From: Streptomyces sp. NBC_00247
GTDB lineage: Bacteria; Actinomycetota; Actinomycetes; Streptomycetales; Streptomycetaceae
Assembly: GCF_036188265.1 (NCBI RefSeq)
Contig: NZ_CP108093.1
Location: 1,550,001 to 1,614,000, forward strand
Reading direction: 5' to 3'
Length of the DNA stretch: 64,000 nt
In this document: in pieces, positions 51,582 through 58,800 of the stretch
How the letters are laid out: each line of letters begins with the position of its first letter
Position numbering within the stretch: the first letter of the stretch is position 1
Notes under the pieces: model-generated
What the model was told of the DNA's origin: nothing
The model's input: only the letters and a program-made list of their open reading frames with translations
Database searches by the model: none
Position numbers and translations under genes: made by a program

Positions 51582-51818
51582 TCACCTTGCGTCGGCGACG
51601 AAGGTACCCAAGCCCAACTCGGTGCGCACGACGCCGGCCGTCCGCAGATGCGCCAACGCCTTCTGGGCAGTCGACGTGGCAATGCCGAACTCGGCACTCA
51701 GGTCCACGATGCCCGGCACGCGGCTGCCCGGCGGGTAGGTGCCATCGGCCACGCGCGCCTCAATGGTCGCGGCCACCTGGCGCCAGATCGGTCGGCTTCG
51801 GTCAAGATCCCCAGTCAC
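51582..51818 (-). CDS. Short GntR-type regulator
   Basis: This 78-residue protein consists of little more than a GntR winged helix: PIWRQVAATIEARVADGTYP, then GSRVPGIVDLSAEFGIATST and AQKALAHLRTAGVVRTELGL. It lacks an effector domain, as in plasmid KorSA-like or transfer regulators that are reduced in size. GTG 51818. It is divergent from the 77-aa gene across a perfect 14-bp palindrome, its likely operator. Confidence 0.82.
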   Translation of the reverse strand: MTGDLDRSRPIWRQVAATIEARVADGTYPPGSRVPGIVDLSAEFGIATSTAQKALAHLRTAGVVRTELGLGTFVADAR

Positions 51819-51879
51819 CCTTTGACCGTAAGAGCACGCCGTTACCCGCGCTACCGCAGTAATATGCGATCACGCGACA

Positions 51880-51893
51880 TCGCGATATCGCGA
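51880..51893. promoter_or_regulatory. GntR operator candidate
   Basis: TCGCGATATCGCGA is a perfect 14-bp palindrome in the 110-bp divergent region between the GntR gene and 51929. Partial copies (GCGATCACGCGA) lie next to it. Confidence 0.55.
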
Positions 51894-51928
51894 TACCTGC
51901 TGGTCAGACCGACGAGGGGACGGACGCC

Positions 51929-52162
51929 ATGAACGAGAAGCCACCGACGACGTTGAGCCACGGGGCCCTGCCGTATCCGGTGGGGACCCTGGTCGAGGAC
52001 ACGATCTCGGAGCGCACGGGCCACCTGGTCGGCGTCGTCGAGGAACGACTCAAGGAAGGCGGGCGGGTGGTCAGCCGTCAGGCGTTCATGCGCCCCCAGG
52101 GCGGGGGTATTGAGTGGGATGTGCCGCTCGACCGTATTCGACCTGTGGGGGCAACCGCATGA
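51929..52162 (+). CDS. Small hypothetical element protein
   Basis: This 77-residue protein contains PYPVGTLVEDTISERTGHLV, then a beta-strand GGRVVSRQAFMRP and GIEWDVPLDRIRPVG. It looks like a small SH3-like or Tudor-like beta-barrel of the type seen in phage and plasmid accessory proteins; no function is known. GAGGGGA precedes the ATG. Its stop overlaps the next gene's start (ATGA). Confidence 0.7.
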   Translation: MNEKPPTTLSHGALPYPVGTLVEDTISERTGHLVGVVEERLKEGGRVVSRQAFMRPQGGGIEWDVPLDRIRPVGATA

Positions 52163-52461
52163 CGACATCTGAGACCGCCAAGCCCTGCGAGTGCTCCGGC
52201 TACTCGCTCCTGGTCCTCGTTCACGAGAACACCGAGGGCGACAAGGTATGGCAGCAGACGACAACCGACTGCACGGCCACGACCAAACGCACCTTCGCTC
52301 CCGGGCACGACGCCAAGCTCAAATCGCTGCTGATTCAAGCGAGGGCGGGTGGCCACCAGGTCCGCCGAACGACAGGCACCACGGTGGTTGACAGGGACGC
52401 GGCGCGAGTGGCCGCCGACCTCGGCTGGGAAGACCTCACCGGGGCCGCCCCCTCCACGTAG
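52159..52461 (+). CDS. Small Cys-rich protein, paralogue of 42760-43137
   Basis: This 100-residue protein has KPCECSGYSL, TTDCTATTKRTFAPGHDAKL, KSLLIQARAGGHQVRR and a short tail. It shares the CxC, later Cys, and TxRxFAPGHDAKLKSxLI core with the 125-residue protein at the other end of the element but lacks that protein's Lys/Ala tail. It is translationally coupled to the 77-aa gene. A nucleic-acid-binding or DNA-mimicking accessory role is possible but not shown. Confidence 0.75.
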   Translation: MTTSETAKPCECSGYSLLVLVHENTEGDKVWQQTTTDCTATTKRTFAPGHDAKLKSLLIQARAGGHQVRRTTGTTVVDRDAARVAADLGWEDLTGAAPST

Positions 52462-52481
52462 GCCGTTCCGGCCGAGTCCGC

Positions 52482-52513
52482 AGCCCCGCATCGGTTTCTC
52501 CGGTGCGGGGCTT
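52482..52513 (+). terminator. Terminator after the GntR-controlled operon
   Basis: AGCCCCGCATCGG (52482-52494) pairs with CGGTGCGGGGCTT (52501-52513) with one G-U/mismatch position and a 6-nt loop, 20 bp after the stop codon. Confidence 0.75.
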
Positions 52514-52659
52514 CCGCGTTTCAGCAGGCCAGAGAGCAACCCCGCTGCGCAGGGCGACAGTTAAGGCACGGGGCGCTATCCTCGTGAGAGATACCTAGGC
52601 GGCGGAAGCTGCGAACTCTTCTGCCTGGGTAGCGGACAAGATCATGTGGTTGCCTCTGC

Positions 52660-52960
52660 GATCCGCATCCGATATGCGGGGCGTTCCAGAGGACAGCGAC
52701 CCGACGGGCCTGATAGCTGCCAACTGCACGGCACTGAAGGCCATCCGACGCCGGGTCATCATCACCATGGCTACTGATACTTGTTCAGGGGATTTTCGAG
52801 TACTGATTCACCGGTTGGGCGAGAGCCTGACCGTCTGAGATACCCGGCGATGCGTCGGAAGCAGGGCTTCTCAGTTCAGCCACCTTGCTGTGGCCGAGCT
52901 GACGAATGCCCTGAGCATGAGCCCTGCCTCGGTCACCCGTAACTGAAAGGTTCGAGACCG
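52660..52960 (+). ncRNA. Type-B conserved leader, copy 1
   Basis: Two blocks are conserved with copy 2: GATCCGCATCC-GATATGCGG-GGCGTTCCAGAGG (52660-52693, itself a hairpin) and 52836-52960. In the second block GCCAC/GTGGC (52879-52894) competes with GGCCGAG/CTCGGTC (52892-52898 with 52928-52934), so two mutually exclusive stems exist just before a CTGAAAGG ribosome-binding site. This suggests a switch-like or attenuating leader RNA. A TATCCT-like -10 lies near 52574. Confidence 0.55.
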
Positions 52961-53170
52961 TTGGACACGGCCGTGACTGTCGCCATCGCCTCTGTGGCCG
53001 CGATTCTCATCGCGTTGAAGGTCGCCCTGGATCAGGTGTCTGGCTTGCTGGATTCCGCCTCTCAGACCCGCGCCGCGTGGCGCCGTTTCCGGGGTAAGGA
53101 GGGCGAACCCGTCGTGCAGGACGAACCGCCTGCGCCCGACAACGAGGAGGAGCCGCCCCTCGCGGCGTAG
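52961..53170 (+). CDS. Type-B small membrane protein, copy 1
   Basis: This 69-residue protein has one N-terminal TM segment (AVTVAIASVAAILIALKVAL), an amphipathic DQVSGLLDSASQTRAAWRRF region and an acidic Pro/Glu tail (VQDEPPAPDNEEEPPLAA). The TTG at 52961 is conserved in copy 2; the in-frame GTG at 52973 is an alternative. Copy 2 shares DxAVT, the TM segment, LDQ, the S/A-R-A-W-R motif and an acidic tail. Confidence 0.7.
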   Translation: MDTAVTVAIASVAAILIALKVALDQVSGLLDSASQTRAAWRRFRGKEGEPVVQDEPPAPDNEEEPPLAA

Positions 53171-53184
53171 GCCGCAAGGAAGCT

Positions 53185-53220
53185 GAGCCCCGTCCAGTCA
53201 ACTCGACTGAGACGGGGCTC
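53185..53220 (+). terminator. Terminator of type-B module 1
   Basis: GAGCCCCGTC (53185-53194) pairs perfectly with GACGGGGCTC (53211-53220), with an inner AGTC/GACT pairing, followed by GCTTTA. Confidence 0.8.
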
Positions 53221-53333
53221 GCTTTATGGAGGATCGAGCTGCGTTCTCACCCAAGCTTGACTTACTATCAGTTCTGCGTGTGGGAGGTTGCAAGCTCTCG
53301 CATGCAGTCGAAGCCCTTTGCTTCGCTTCTTGT

Positions 53334-53638
53334 GATCTGCATCCAGATGGTGCAGGGCGTTCCAGGAGGCGCGAGACCGGGATGAGGCAGGCGGGTCGGA
53401 TACCCGCTGGTCACATCCAATCGATGTCGGCTCGCAAGGTCGCTTGAGGAGCTTCGACTCGCTACAGCTCTATGAAGAACCACCGTATTGCCGAGCGCAC
53501 CCGCCTCGGCCACTGAGACACCCAGCGTTGCGTCGAGCGTGGGGCTTCTCGGTTCGAGCCACTTCACCGTGGCCGAGCTGACGAATGCCCTGCGCAAGAG
53601 ACCCGGCTCGGTCACCTGCCTGAAAGGTACTGAGACTG
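53334..53638 (+). ncRNA. Type-B conserved leader, copy 2
   Basis: This leader is homologous to 52660-52960. Block 1 is GATCTGCATCC-AGATGGTGCAGGGCGTTCC (53334-53370). Block 2 is 53513-53638 with GCCAC/GTGGC (53558-53573) overlapping GGCCGAG/CTCGGTC (53571-53577 with 53607-53613), then CTGAAAGG. The sequence between the blocks is not conserved. Conservation runs up to and into the coding start. Confidence 0.55.
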
Positions 53639-53839
53639 TTGGACGCGGCCGTGACGCTCGGCATCCTCGCCATCTTCGGTGTGCTGTCGATCCTGCTCTT
53701 CGCCATCCGAGGGTTCCTCGACCAGTTGCCGGACGTTTTCGCTTCGGCACGTCGTGCTCGGATTGCCTGGCGTGACCTGAAGCAGGAGCAAACCGAGGAA
53801 GAACAGCCGGAGGGAGTGCACTCCCAGCCCACCGCATAG
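53639..53839 (+). CDS. Type-B small membrane protein, copy 2
   Basis: This 66-residue protein has an N-terminal TM segment (AVTLGILAIFGVLSILLFAI), then RGFLDQLPDVFASARRARIA and WRDLKQEQTEEEQPEG. It starts with TTG 53639 in the same context as copy 1. It is followed by a very long palindrome separating it from the convergent 246-aa gene. Its function is unknown. Confidence 0.7.
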   Translation: MDAAVTLGILAIFGVLSILLFAIRGFLDQLPDVFASARRARIAWRDLKQEQTEEEQPEGVHSQPTA

Positions 53840-53897
53840 GCCGTCCCGGCCTCCGGTGGCACCACGGAGCGCACGAGACCCCGCCCCGGCCTCCCGG

Positions 53898-53959
53898 GCC
53901 CGCTGAACACCGCGAGGCCCGGGAGAATGCCCTCCCGGGCCTCGCGGTGTTCAGCGGGC
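53898..53959. terminator. Very long (28-bp) perfect palindrome, bidirectional terminator
   Basis: Arms 53898-53925 and 53932-53959 are perfectly complementary over 28 bp with a 6-nt loop (AATGCC). The right arm includes the stop codon of the convergent 246-aa gene. It is far longer than the other terminators here (8-13 bp). Confidence 0.8.
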
Positions 53960-54691
53960 TGCGCCGCCGGGCTCGATCTCGCCCGGCGGGCGGCTGTCCC
54001 GCTCGGGCAAGAGACGGTCGACCATCACCTCGGGAGTCGACTGCATGTCGAGCGCCTTCATGGCAGCGGCCGAGTTGAGCCGATCACGCACGGCCGGATC
54101 GTCGACGCGATCGATGAAGGTGGTGGCTGTCTCCATCTTGTGGTCCAGGTCGATCTTGACGTCCATCCGGTCGGCCTGCTCTGTGACGTGAGCCCTGGCC
54201 CGCCGAGCGTGAACCGCCAGCGCGCCGCCGCCGCCCGTGATCAGTGCGCCCGTCAGGAACGTCACGATCGGAAGGTAACTGAGGTCCGGGTTTCCGGCGT
54301 GCACCAGGCCAAGGACGGCCGCAGTCAGAATGATGGCCGCGCCACCAGCCATGAACCACACGCTCAGCCGGAACGTCCACTCGGCCTGCTTGAGCGAGTG
54401 CTTCAAGAAGTCGAAGAAGAATTCCTGCCGCTGTTCAGCCAGGGTGGGGTGGCCATCGCTGGGGGTGTGGACCGTTGTGTTGGTGCCCAGCTGTACGTTG
54501 ACGATCTGACCGTTCGAGACCTCTTGGCGCACCTCGGTGGTGTTGGCACTGTCCCGCATCATGTTCCGAAGCGTCTCCAGCGCGTTTTGCGTCGCAGCTT
54601 GCAGCCGATCCTGAGTAACTTGCCCCGTTTCGTCGGAGCCTGTGACCCCGAAGAGGGAACTTGTGGGTCTGTCTTCTCTATCTGTCGCCAA
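53951..54691 (-). CDS. Two-TM membrane protein resembling the TRADD-N-associated family
   Basis: This 246-residue protein has an N-terminal soluble region (about 1-85) with a TTEV...NGQIVNVQLGTNTTVHTP segment. Next comes the membrane module EFFFDFLKHSLKQAEWTFRL-SVWFMAGGAAIILTAAVLGL, then YLPIVTFLTGALITGGGGAL, followed by a long helical tail (RARAHVTEQADRMDVKIDLD ... TTFIDRVDDPAVRDRLNSAA). That order, helix with two TMs and helical tail with I-D-x(3)-R, resembles the two-TM domain described with TRADD-N in immunity-type loci of multicellular bacteria. The start is uncertain (TTG 54691). It is the last gene before attR; 54692-54772 shows nothing. Confidence 0.65.
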   Translation of the reverse strand: MATDREDRPTSSLFGVTGSDETGQVTQDRLQAATQNALETLRNMMRDSANTTEVRQEVSNGQIVNVQLGTNTTVHTPSDGHPTLAEQRQEFFFDFLKHSLKQAEWTFRLSVWFMAGGAAIILTAAVLGLVHAGNPDLSYLPIVTFLTGALITGGGGALAVHARRARAHVTEQADRMDVKIDLDHKMETATTFIDRVDDPAVRDRLNSAAAMKALDMQSTPEVMVDRLLPERDSRPPGEIEPGGAAR

Positions 54692-54772
54692 CCTGAGGCC
54701 CCCGATTCACATCAACTGGCGCTACGCCGATCTGAATCAGCGTAGCGCCAGGGCGAGGGCGAAGACTGGGGC

Positions 54773-55771
54773 TCAGGCGGCGATGGCCACCCGGAACCGG
54801 ATCGGAGCCAGAGCGGCACCCCCGGAAATGGGTGTGGGGACCCCCATGGTGGAGCGGCCGAGCCGTTGGGCGCCCCGGGCGGTCACCAGGGAGCCGCTGC
54901 GGTATTCGGCCTCCACGACGACGGTGCCCCTGGTCAGGGCGGCGATCACGCGGTTGCGGAGGACGAACCTGCTGCGGGTCGGATGGGTGCCCGGCGGCAG
55001 CTCCCCCACCAGCAGGCCCTCCCGCGCGATCCGGCCGATCAGCTCCGCGTGGCCGCGCGGGTAGGGCACGTCCACCCCGCACGCCAGGACCGCGACCGTC
55101 GCGCCGCCGGCGGCCAGGGCCCCCCGGTGCGCGGCGCCGTCCACGCCGAAGGCGGCGCCGGAGACCACCACCCAGCCCCGCTCCGCGAGCCCGGCGCCCA
55201 GCGTCGCGGCCATGTGGGCGCCGTACGGGGTACAGGCCCGCGCACCGACCACCGCCACCGAGCGCAACGCCCAGAGCCGCAGGTCCGCGGCGCCCCGGAT
55301 CCACAGCCCCACCGGGCGGGCGTCGCCGAGGTCGTCCAGCTGACCGGGCCACTCCGGGTCGCCCGGGACGACGAACCGCCCGCCGGCCCGGCTCGCGGCC
55401 TCCAGGTCCGCTTCCGGGTCGGCCACGGCGGCCCGCATCCGGTAACCGGCGAGCCGGGCCGCCGTCATACCGGGCAGCGTCTGGGGAGACCCGTCGTACG
55501 CGGTCAGGCGACGCAGCACCTCGGCGGGTCCGTGCGTCCGCAGCCACCGGCCCGCCCGCTCGTCGCCGGGCTCGACGATCCTGGTGAGCGCGACCCGCGC
55601 CAGGCGCTCGGCGTCGGGCCTCCCCGGAGCCGTACCCCCGCCCCCCGTCGCCTCCCGGCCCCCCGGCAGAGGGCTCCCCGGCGGAAGGCCCTGCTGGGGC
55701 ACGGGGTCCTGGGGCACGGGGTCCTGGGGCACGGGCCCCTGCGGCACGGGCTCCCGCCGCGCCCCGGTCAC
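54773..55771 (-). CDS. dprA: DprA/Smf 5' part, truncated and given an element-coded tail
   Basis: This 332-residue product keeps the N-terminal helical region and the Rossmann (DNA-binding, RecA-loading) domain: SVAVVGARACTPYGAHMAAT, VVSGAAFGVDGAAHRGALAA, then PPGTHPTRSRFVLRNRVIAA and VVVEAEYRSGSLVTARGAQR. At GVP it crosses attR, and the last 21 residues (PTPISGGAALAPIRFRVAIA and a final Ala) come from the element. The C-terminal winged helix is lost to 40046-40420. GTG 55771 overlaps the yifB stop (GTGA). In Streptomyces, DprA is not tied to known competence, so loss may be tolerated. Confidence 0.9.
   Translation of the reverse strand: MTGARREPVPQGPVPQDPVPQDPVPQQGLPPGSPLPGGREATGGGGTAPGRPDAERLARVALTRIVEPGDERAGRWLRTHGPAEVLRRLTAYDGSPQTLPGMTAARLAGYRMRAAVADPEADLEAASRAGGRFVVPGDPEWPGQLDDLGDARPVGLWIRGAADLRLWALRSVAVVGARACTPYGAHMAATLGAGLAERGWVVVSGAAFGVDGAAHRGALAAGGATVAVLACGVDVPYPRGHAELIGRIAREGLLVGELPPGTHPTRSRFVLRNRVIAALTRGTVVVEAEYRSGSLVTARGAQRLGRSTMGVPTPISGGAALAPIRFRVAIAA
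54837..54841. other. attR core (right element/dprA junction)
   Basis: GGGAC, shared with attL. To its left is the right attP half-site CCGGAAA-TG-GGTGT (54822-54835); to its right dprA coding sequence continues. Joined to the left half-site it gives 32 bp with inverted arms CCGGAAA and GGTGT. Confidence 0.8.
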
Positions 55772-57390
55772 GAGGCCCTCGCGTTCACGGGCACTCCGCG
55801 CGGGACGCCGGTCCGCAGTTCCAGGGCGACGGTGACGTCCGAGGCGTCCGGGCGGTCCGCGCCGCGCAGGTCCGCGACGGTCCAGGCCACCCGCAGCACC
55901 CGGTCGAGGCCTCGCGCCGTCAGGGCGCCCCGCTCCATGTCCCGTTCGGCGGCGGCCAGCGCCCCGGGAGCCGCGAGCAGCCGGGTGCGCAGCTGATGGC
56001 CCGGCACCTCGCTGTTGGTCGTCCAGGGCGTGCCGGCCAGCCGCCCGGCCGCGCGGGCACGGGCTTCGAGCACCCGGTCGGCCACGACGGCGGTCGACTC
56101 GCCCCGGCCCCCGCCGTCCACCAGGTCCGCGCGGGTGACGGGCTCCACCTCGACCCGCAGGTCCACCCGGTCCAGCAAGGGCCCGGACAGCCGGGCCTGG
56201 TAGCGGCGGATCACCGAGGGCGGGCACTCGCAGCCGGCCCCGGCCAGGCTGTGCCGGCCGCAGGGGCACGGATTCGCCGCCAGCGCCATCAGGAAGCGCG
56301 CCGGCAGTCTGACCACCCCCGCCGCCCGGGCGACCACCACGTGGCCGGACTCCAGGGGCTGGCGCAGGGCGTCCAGGGCCCTGACCGAGAACTCGGGGGC
56401 CTCGTCCAGAAAGAGGATTCCTCGATGGGCCAGGGAGACGGCCCCGGGTTTCGGCAGTCCGTTGCCCCCGCCGATGAGCGACTGCATGGTGGCCGAGTGG
56501 TGCGGGGCGCAGTACGGTGCGGCGCTCACCAGTGGCTCGCCCGGCGGGAGGATTCCCGCGACCGAGTGCACCGCGGTCACCTCCAGGGCTTCGCGCCGTG
56601 TCAGCGGTGGCAGAATGCCCGCCAGCCGCTCGGCCAGCATCGTCTTTCCGGCACCCGGGGGTCCTGAGAGCAGCAGATGGTGTCCGCCGGCCGCGGCGAT
56701 CTCCAGGGCCCTGCGCGGCCTGCCCTGTCCCGCGACGTCGCTCAGGTCCTTGGCGTACGTCCCGCCCGGCCCTCCTGGCAGCGCGAGTCCCGCACCGAAT
56801 CCGGAGCCGGGCACCATCAGTCCGGCGAGCAGGGTGTCGGGCCTGCTCTGCTGACCGGCCGGCTCGTCCGGCACCGGTTCGTCGCTCAGGACCGCGATCA
56901 GCTGGCGGAGGCTCCGTACGCCCAGGACCGAGACTCCCGGCACCAGTGCCGCCTCCCCCGCGGTCTGCTCGGGGACCACGACGTGGTGGTATCCGGCCTC
57001 GGCGGCGGCGAGGACCGCGGGCAGCACTCCGCGCACCGGGCGTACCTGTCCGTCCAGGCCCAGCTCCCCGATCATGACGACGTCGGCGATCCCCGCCGGA
57101 TCGATCCGCTCGGCGGCGCCGAGCACCGCGCACGCGACAGCGAGATCGAAACCCGAACCCGACTTCGGTACGGAGGCCGGGGAGAGACCGACCGTGAGCT
57201 TCTTCTGCGGCCACTGGGCCCCGGAGTTGACGACGGCCGCCCTGACCCGGTCCCGGCTCTCGACCAGGCTCTTGTCCGGCAGTCCGACCAGTGTGAAGGC
57301 CGCGATTCCGGGTTCCAGGTCCGCCTGGACCTCCACCACCACGCCCTCCACGCCGACCAGGGCGACGGAACAGGCTCGCGCGAACCCCAT
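55768..57390 (-). CDS. YifB-type Mg-chelatase-like AAA ATPase (ComM-like)
   Basis: This 540-residue protein has an N-terminal Lon-protease-like domain (LVGLPDKSLVESRDRVRAAV, GLSPASVPKSGSGFDLAVAC), an AAA+ core with Walker A LLLSGPPGAGKTMLAERL and Walker B ILFLDEAPEF, a CPCGRHS...CECPPSVIRRY zinc-like segment, and a C-terminal Mg-chelatase domain. The ComM/YifB family promotes branch migration during recombination, which fits the coupling with dprA. The ATG at 57390 follows the yraN stop by 1 nt. Confidence 0.92.
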   Translation of the reverse strand: MGFARACSVALVGVEGVVVEVQADLEPGIAAFTLVGLPDKSLVESRDRVRAAVVNSGAQWPQKKLTVGLSPASVPKSGSGFDLAVACAVLGAAERIDPAGIADVVMIGELGLDGQVRPVRGVLPAVLAAAEAGYHHVVVPEQTAGEAALVPGVSVLGVRSLRQLIAVLSDEPVPDEPAGQQSRPDTLLAGLMVPGSGFGAGLALPGGPGGTYAKDLSDVAGQGRPRRALEIAAAGGHHLLLSGPPGAGKTMLAERLAGILPPLTRREALEVTAVHSVAGILPPGEPLVSAAPYCAPHHSATMQSLIGGGNGLPKPGAVSLAHRGILFLDEAPEFSVRALDALRQPLESGHVVVARAAGVVRLPARFLMALAANPCPCGRHSLAGAGCECPPSVIRRYQARLSGPLLDRVDLRVEVEPVTRADLVDGGGRGESTAVVADRVLEARARAAGRLAGTPWTTNSEVPGHQLRTRLLAAPGALAAAERDMERGALTARGLDRVLRVAWTVADLRGADRPDASDVTVALELRTGVPRGVPVNARAS

Positions 57391-57391
57391 C

Positions 57392-57754
57392 TCAGGCCAC
57401 CCCCCGCGCGTGCTCGGCGACCGGACCGCCTCGCCGGGGCACGATCACCCCGACGAGGTCGATGCGCACGCCGCCCCGCGGCGGCCCTCCGTGCGCGTCG
57501 AGCCACAACTCGGCGAGCCGCCGGAGCCGTTCCGCCTTGGCGGGGGTGATGGCCGCCATCGGGTGCTGGTACTCCGCCGATCTGCGGGTCTTCACCTCGC
57601 AGACGACGAGTGCGTCACCGTCGCGTGCGACGATGTCGATCTCTCCGGCCCGGCAGCGCCAGTTGCGCTCCACCACGGCCATGCCCGCCTCGGTCAGCAG
57701 CCGCGCCGCCAACTCCTCGCCGTACCGCCCGAGTGCTCCCCGTGCGTTCTTCAT
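57392..57754 (-). CDS. UPF0102 (YraN) family endonuclease-like protein
   Basis: This 120-residue protein has the YraN signature: [40 protein letters not shown] with catalytic-type E-x-D, and [10 protein letters not shown] (ExK). It is a predicted PD-(D/E)xK nuclease fold of unknown role, nearly always next to yifB/dprA. GGAGG precedes ATG 57754. Confidence 0.92.
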   Translation of the reverse strand: MKNARGALGRYGEELAARLLTEAGMAVVERNWRCRAGEIDIVARDGDALVVCEVKTRRSAEYQHPMAAITPAKAERLRRLAELWLDAHGGPPRGGVRIDLVGVIVPRRGGPVAEHARGVA

Positions 57755-57938
57755 CCGGCACCACCTCCGGCACCGACTCTGCGCGGGGCGGCCGATCCTT
57801 GTGGATCTTGGTGGACAACTTCCCGGATGTGGAAAACCCGGCCACCCTTGAGGATGACCGGGTCGCCCGCATTGACGAGTGGGGAAACGATCCGTCACAC
57901 GCCCCGGCCCGACTCCCCGCCCTCTCGCCGGGTGGCGG

Positions 57939-58247
57939 TCAGCCGCCCGGGAGTTCGAGGTCGCTCTTGTTGAGCTCCTCGATGTTCACGTCCTTGAAGG
58001 TCAGCACACGCACCTGCTTGACGAATCTCGCCGGCCGGTACATGTCCCAGACCCAGGCGTCCGCCATGGACACTTCGAAGAACACCTCCCCCTGGACCGA
58101 GTGGACCTGCATCTCGTAGTCGTTGGTGAGGTAGAAGCGACGTTCGGTCTCGATCACGTATTTGAACAGACCGACGACGTCGCGGTACTCCCGGTAGAGC
58201 TTCAGCTCCATCTCGGTCTCGTACTTTTCGAGGTCCTCGGCGCTCAT
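57939..58247 (-). CDS. DUF2469-family protein
   Basis: This 102-residue conserved actinobacterial protein contains [40 protein letters not shown] and [20 protein letters not shown]. Its role is unknown; the gene is syntenic between the signal peptidase cluster and yraN across actinobacteria. GAAGGGGA precedes the ATG. Confidence 0.92.
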   Translation of the reverse strand: MSAEDLEKYETEMELKLYREYRDVVGLFKYVIETERRFYLTNDYEMQVHSVQGEVFFEVSMADAWVWDMYRPARFVKQVRVLTFKDVNIEELNKSDLELPGG

Positions 58248-58311
58248 GGCATGCGTCCCCTTCAGCCGTGCGTCCCCCCATTGTGCTGCAGCCGGTGACG
58301 CCCCCGGACGT

Positions 58312-58800
58312 TCAGGCGATTTCGGGGGCGAGAATCTGCGGAACGCTCGGAGAACCCTCGTCGAGCAGCGTGCGCAGCAGTTCGGCGAGCTTGGTCGGAT
58401 ACACCGTCTCACGGGTCGCCCGCAGTTCGGCGGAAGTCCACCACCTGAGACCCGCCACGCTGCGGCGCTCCAGTTCGGTCAGACCCCCCAGGTCGGTGGC
58501 GGTCTGCTCGGTTCGCGCGAGAAAGTACCACTCGTCCTGTTCCCAGCGGCGGCCGTCGAAGGGGAAGGAACACCTGCGCTTCCAGAGGACCGGACCGAGT
58601 TCGATGTCCGTGATGCCGGTCTCCTCGGCGAGCTCGCGGCGGGCGGCCTGCTCGTGGCTCTCGTCGCCCTCCAGCCCGCCACCCGGAGTGAACCACCAGG
58701 TCTTCGCGGGGTCCTCGGGTTCGAAGCCGTGGAGCAGCAGAATCCGCTCCTGCGGGTCGAGGAGGACGACCCGGGCGACCGTCCGGATCTCAGCGGACAC
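58312..58800 (-). CDS. NUDIX hydrolase
   Basis: This 162-residue protein has a complete Nudix box GGGLEGDESHEQAARRELAE followed by ETGI. It hydrolyses a nucleoside-diphosphate-X compound; specificity is unknown. The GTG at 58800 overlaps the sipZ stop by 11 bp, so it is co-translated with sipZ as in other Streptomyces, where sipZ heads an operon with unrelated genes. Confidence 0.93.
   Translation of the reverse strand: MSAEIRTVARVVLLDPQERILLLHGFEPEDPAKTWWFTPGGGLEGDESHEQAARRELAEETGITDIELGPVLWKRRCSFPFDGRRWEQDEWYFLARTEQTATDLGGLTELERRSVAGLRWWTSAELRATRETVYPTKLAELLRTLLDEGSPSVPQILAPEIA

Larger units (their letters stand above)
40416..54841. mobile_element. 14.4-kb integrative element in dprA (serine integrase, prim-pol Rep)
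   Basis: The element interrupts dprA exactly: Rossmann core on the right, winged-helix tail on the left. Both junctions share only GGGAC (plus strand), and joining the element ends gives a 32-bp imperfect palindrome of attP type. Contents from left: serine integrase, small proteins, an XRE repressor, iterons, prim-pol/helicase Rep, a second XRE, then a cargo zone of small membrane proteins with repeated leaders, a GntR regulator and a TRADD-N-associated-like membrane protein. No FtsK/TraB-type translocase, relaxase, capsid or terminase gene is recognisable. Size and gene set resemble phage satellites (PICI-like) or a mobilisable element derived from an actinomycete ICE. Confidence 0.9.

Noticed and set aside
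52644..52838. A 64-codon plus-strand frame inside the type-B leader, copy 1
   Set aside because: It overlaps the conserved RNA block, and the matching region of copy 2 has no equivalent frame, so it is more likely non-coding.
41900..55000. Type IV secretion or conjugation genes in the element
   Set aside because: No P-loop translocase other than Rep, no relaxase motif and no clear Tra/Spd family protein could be found in the frames present.
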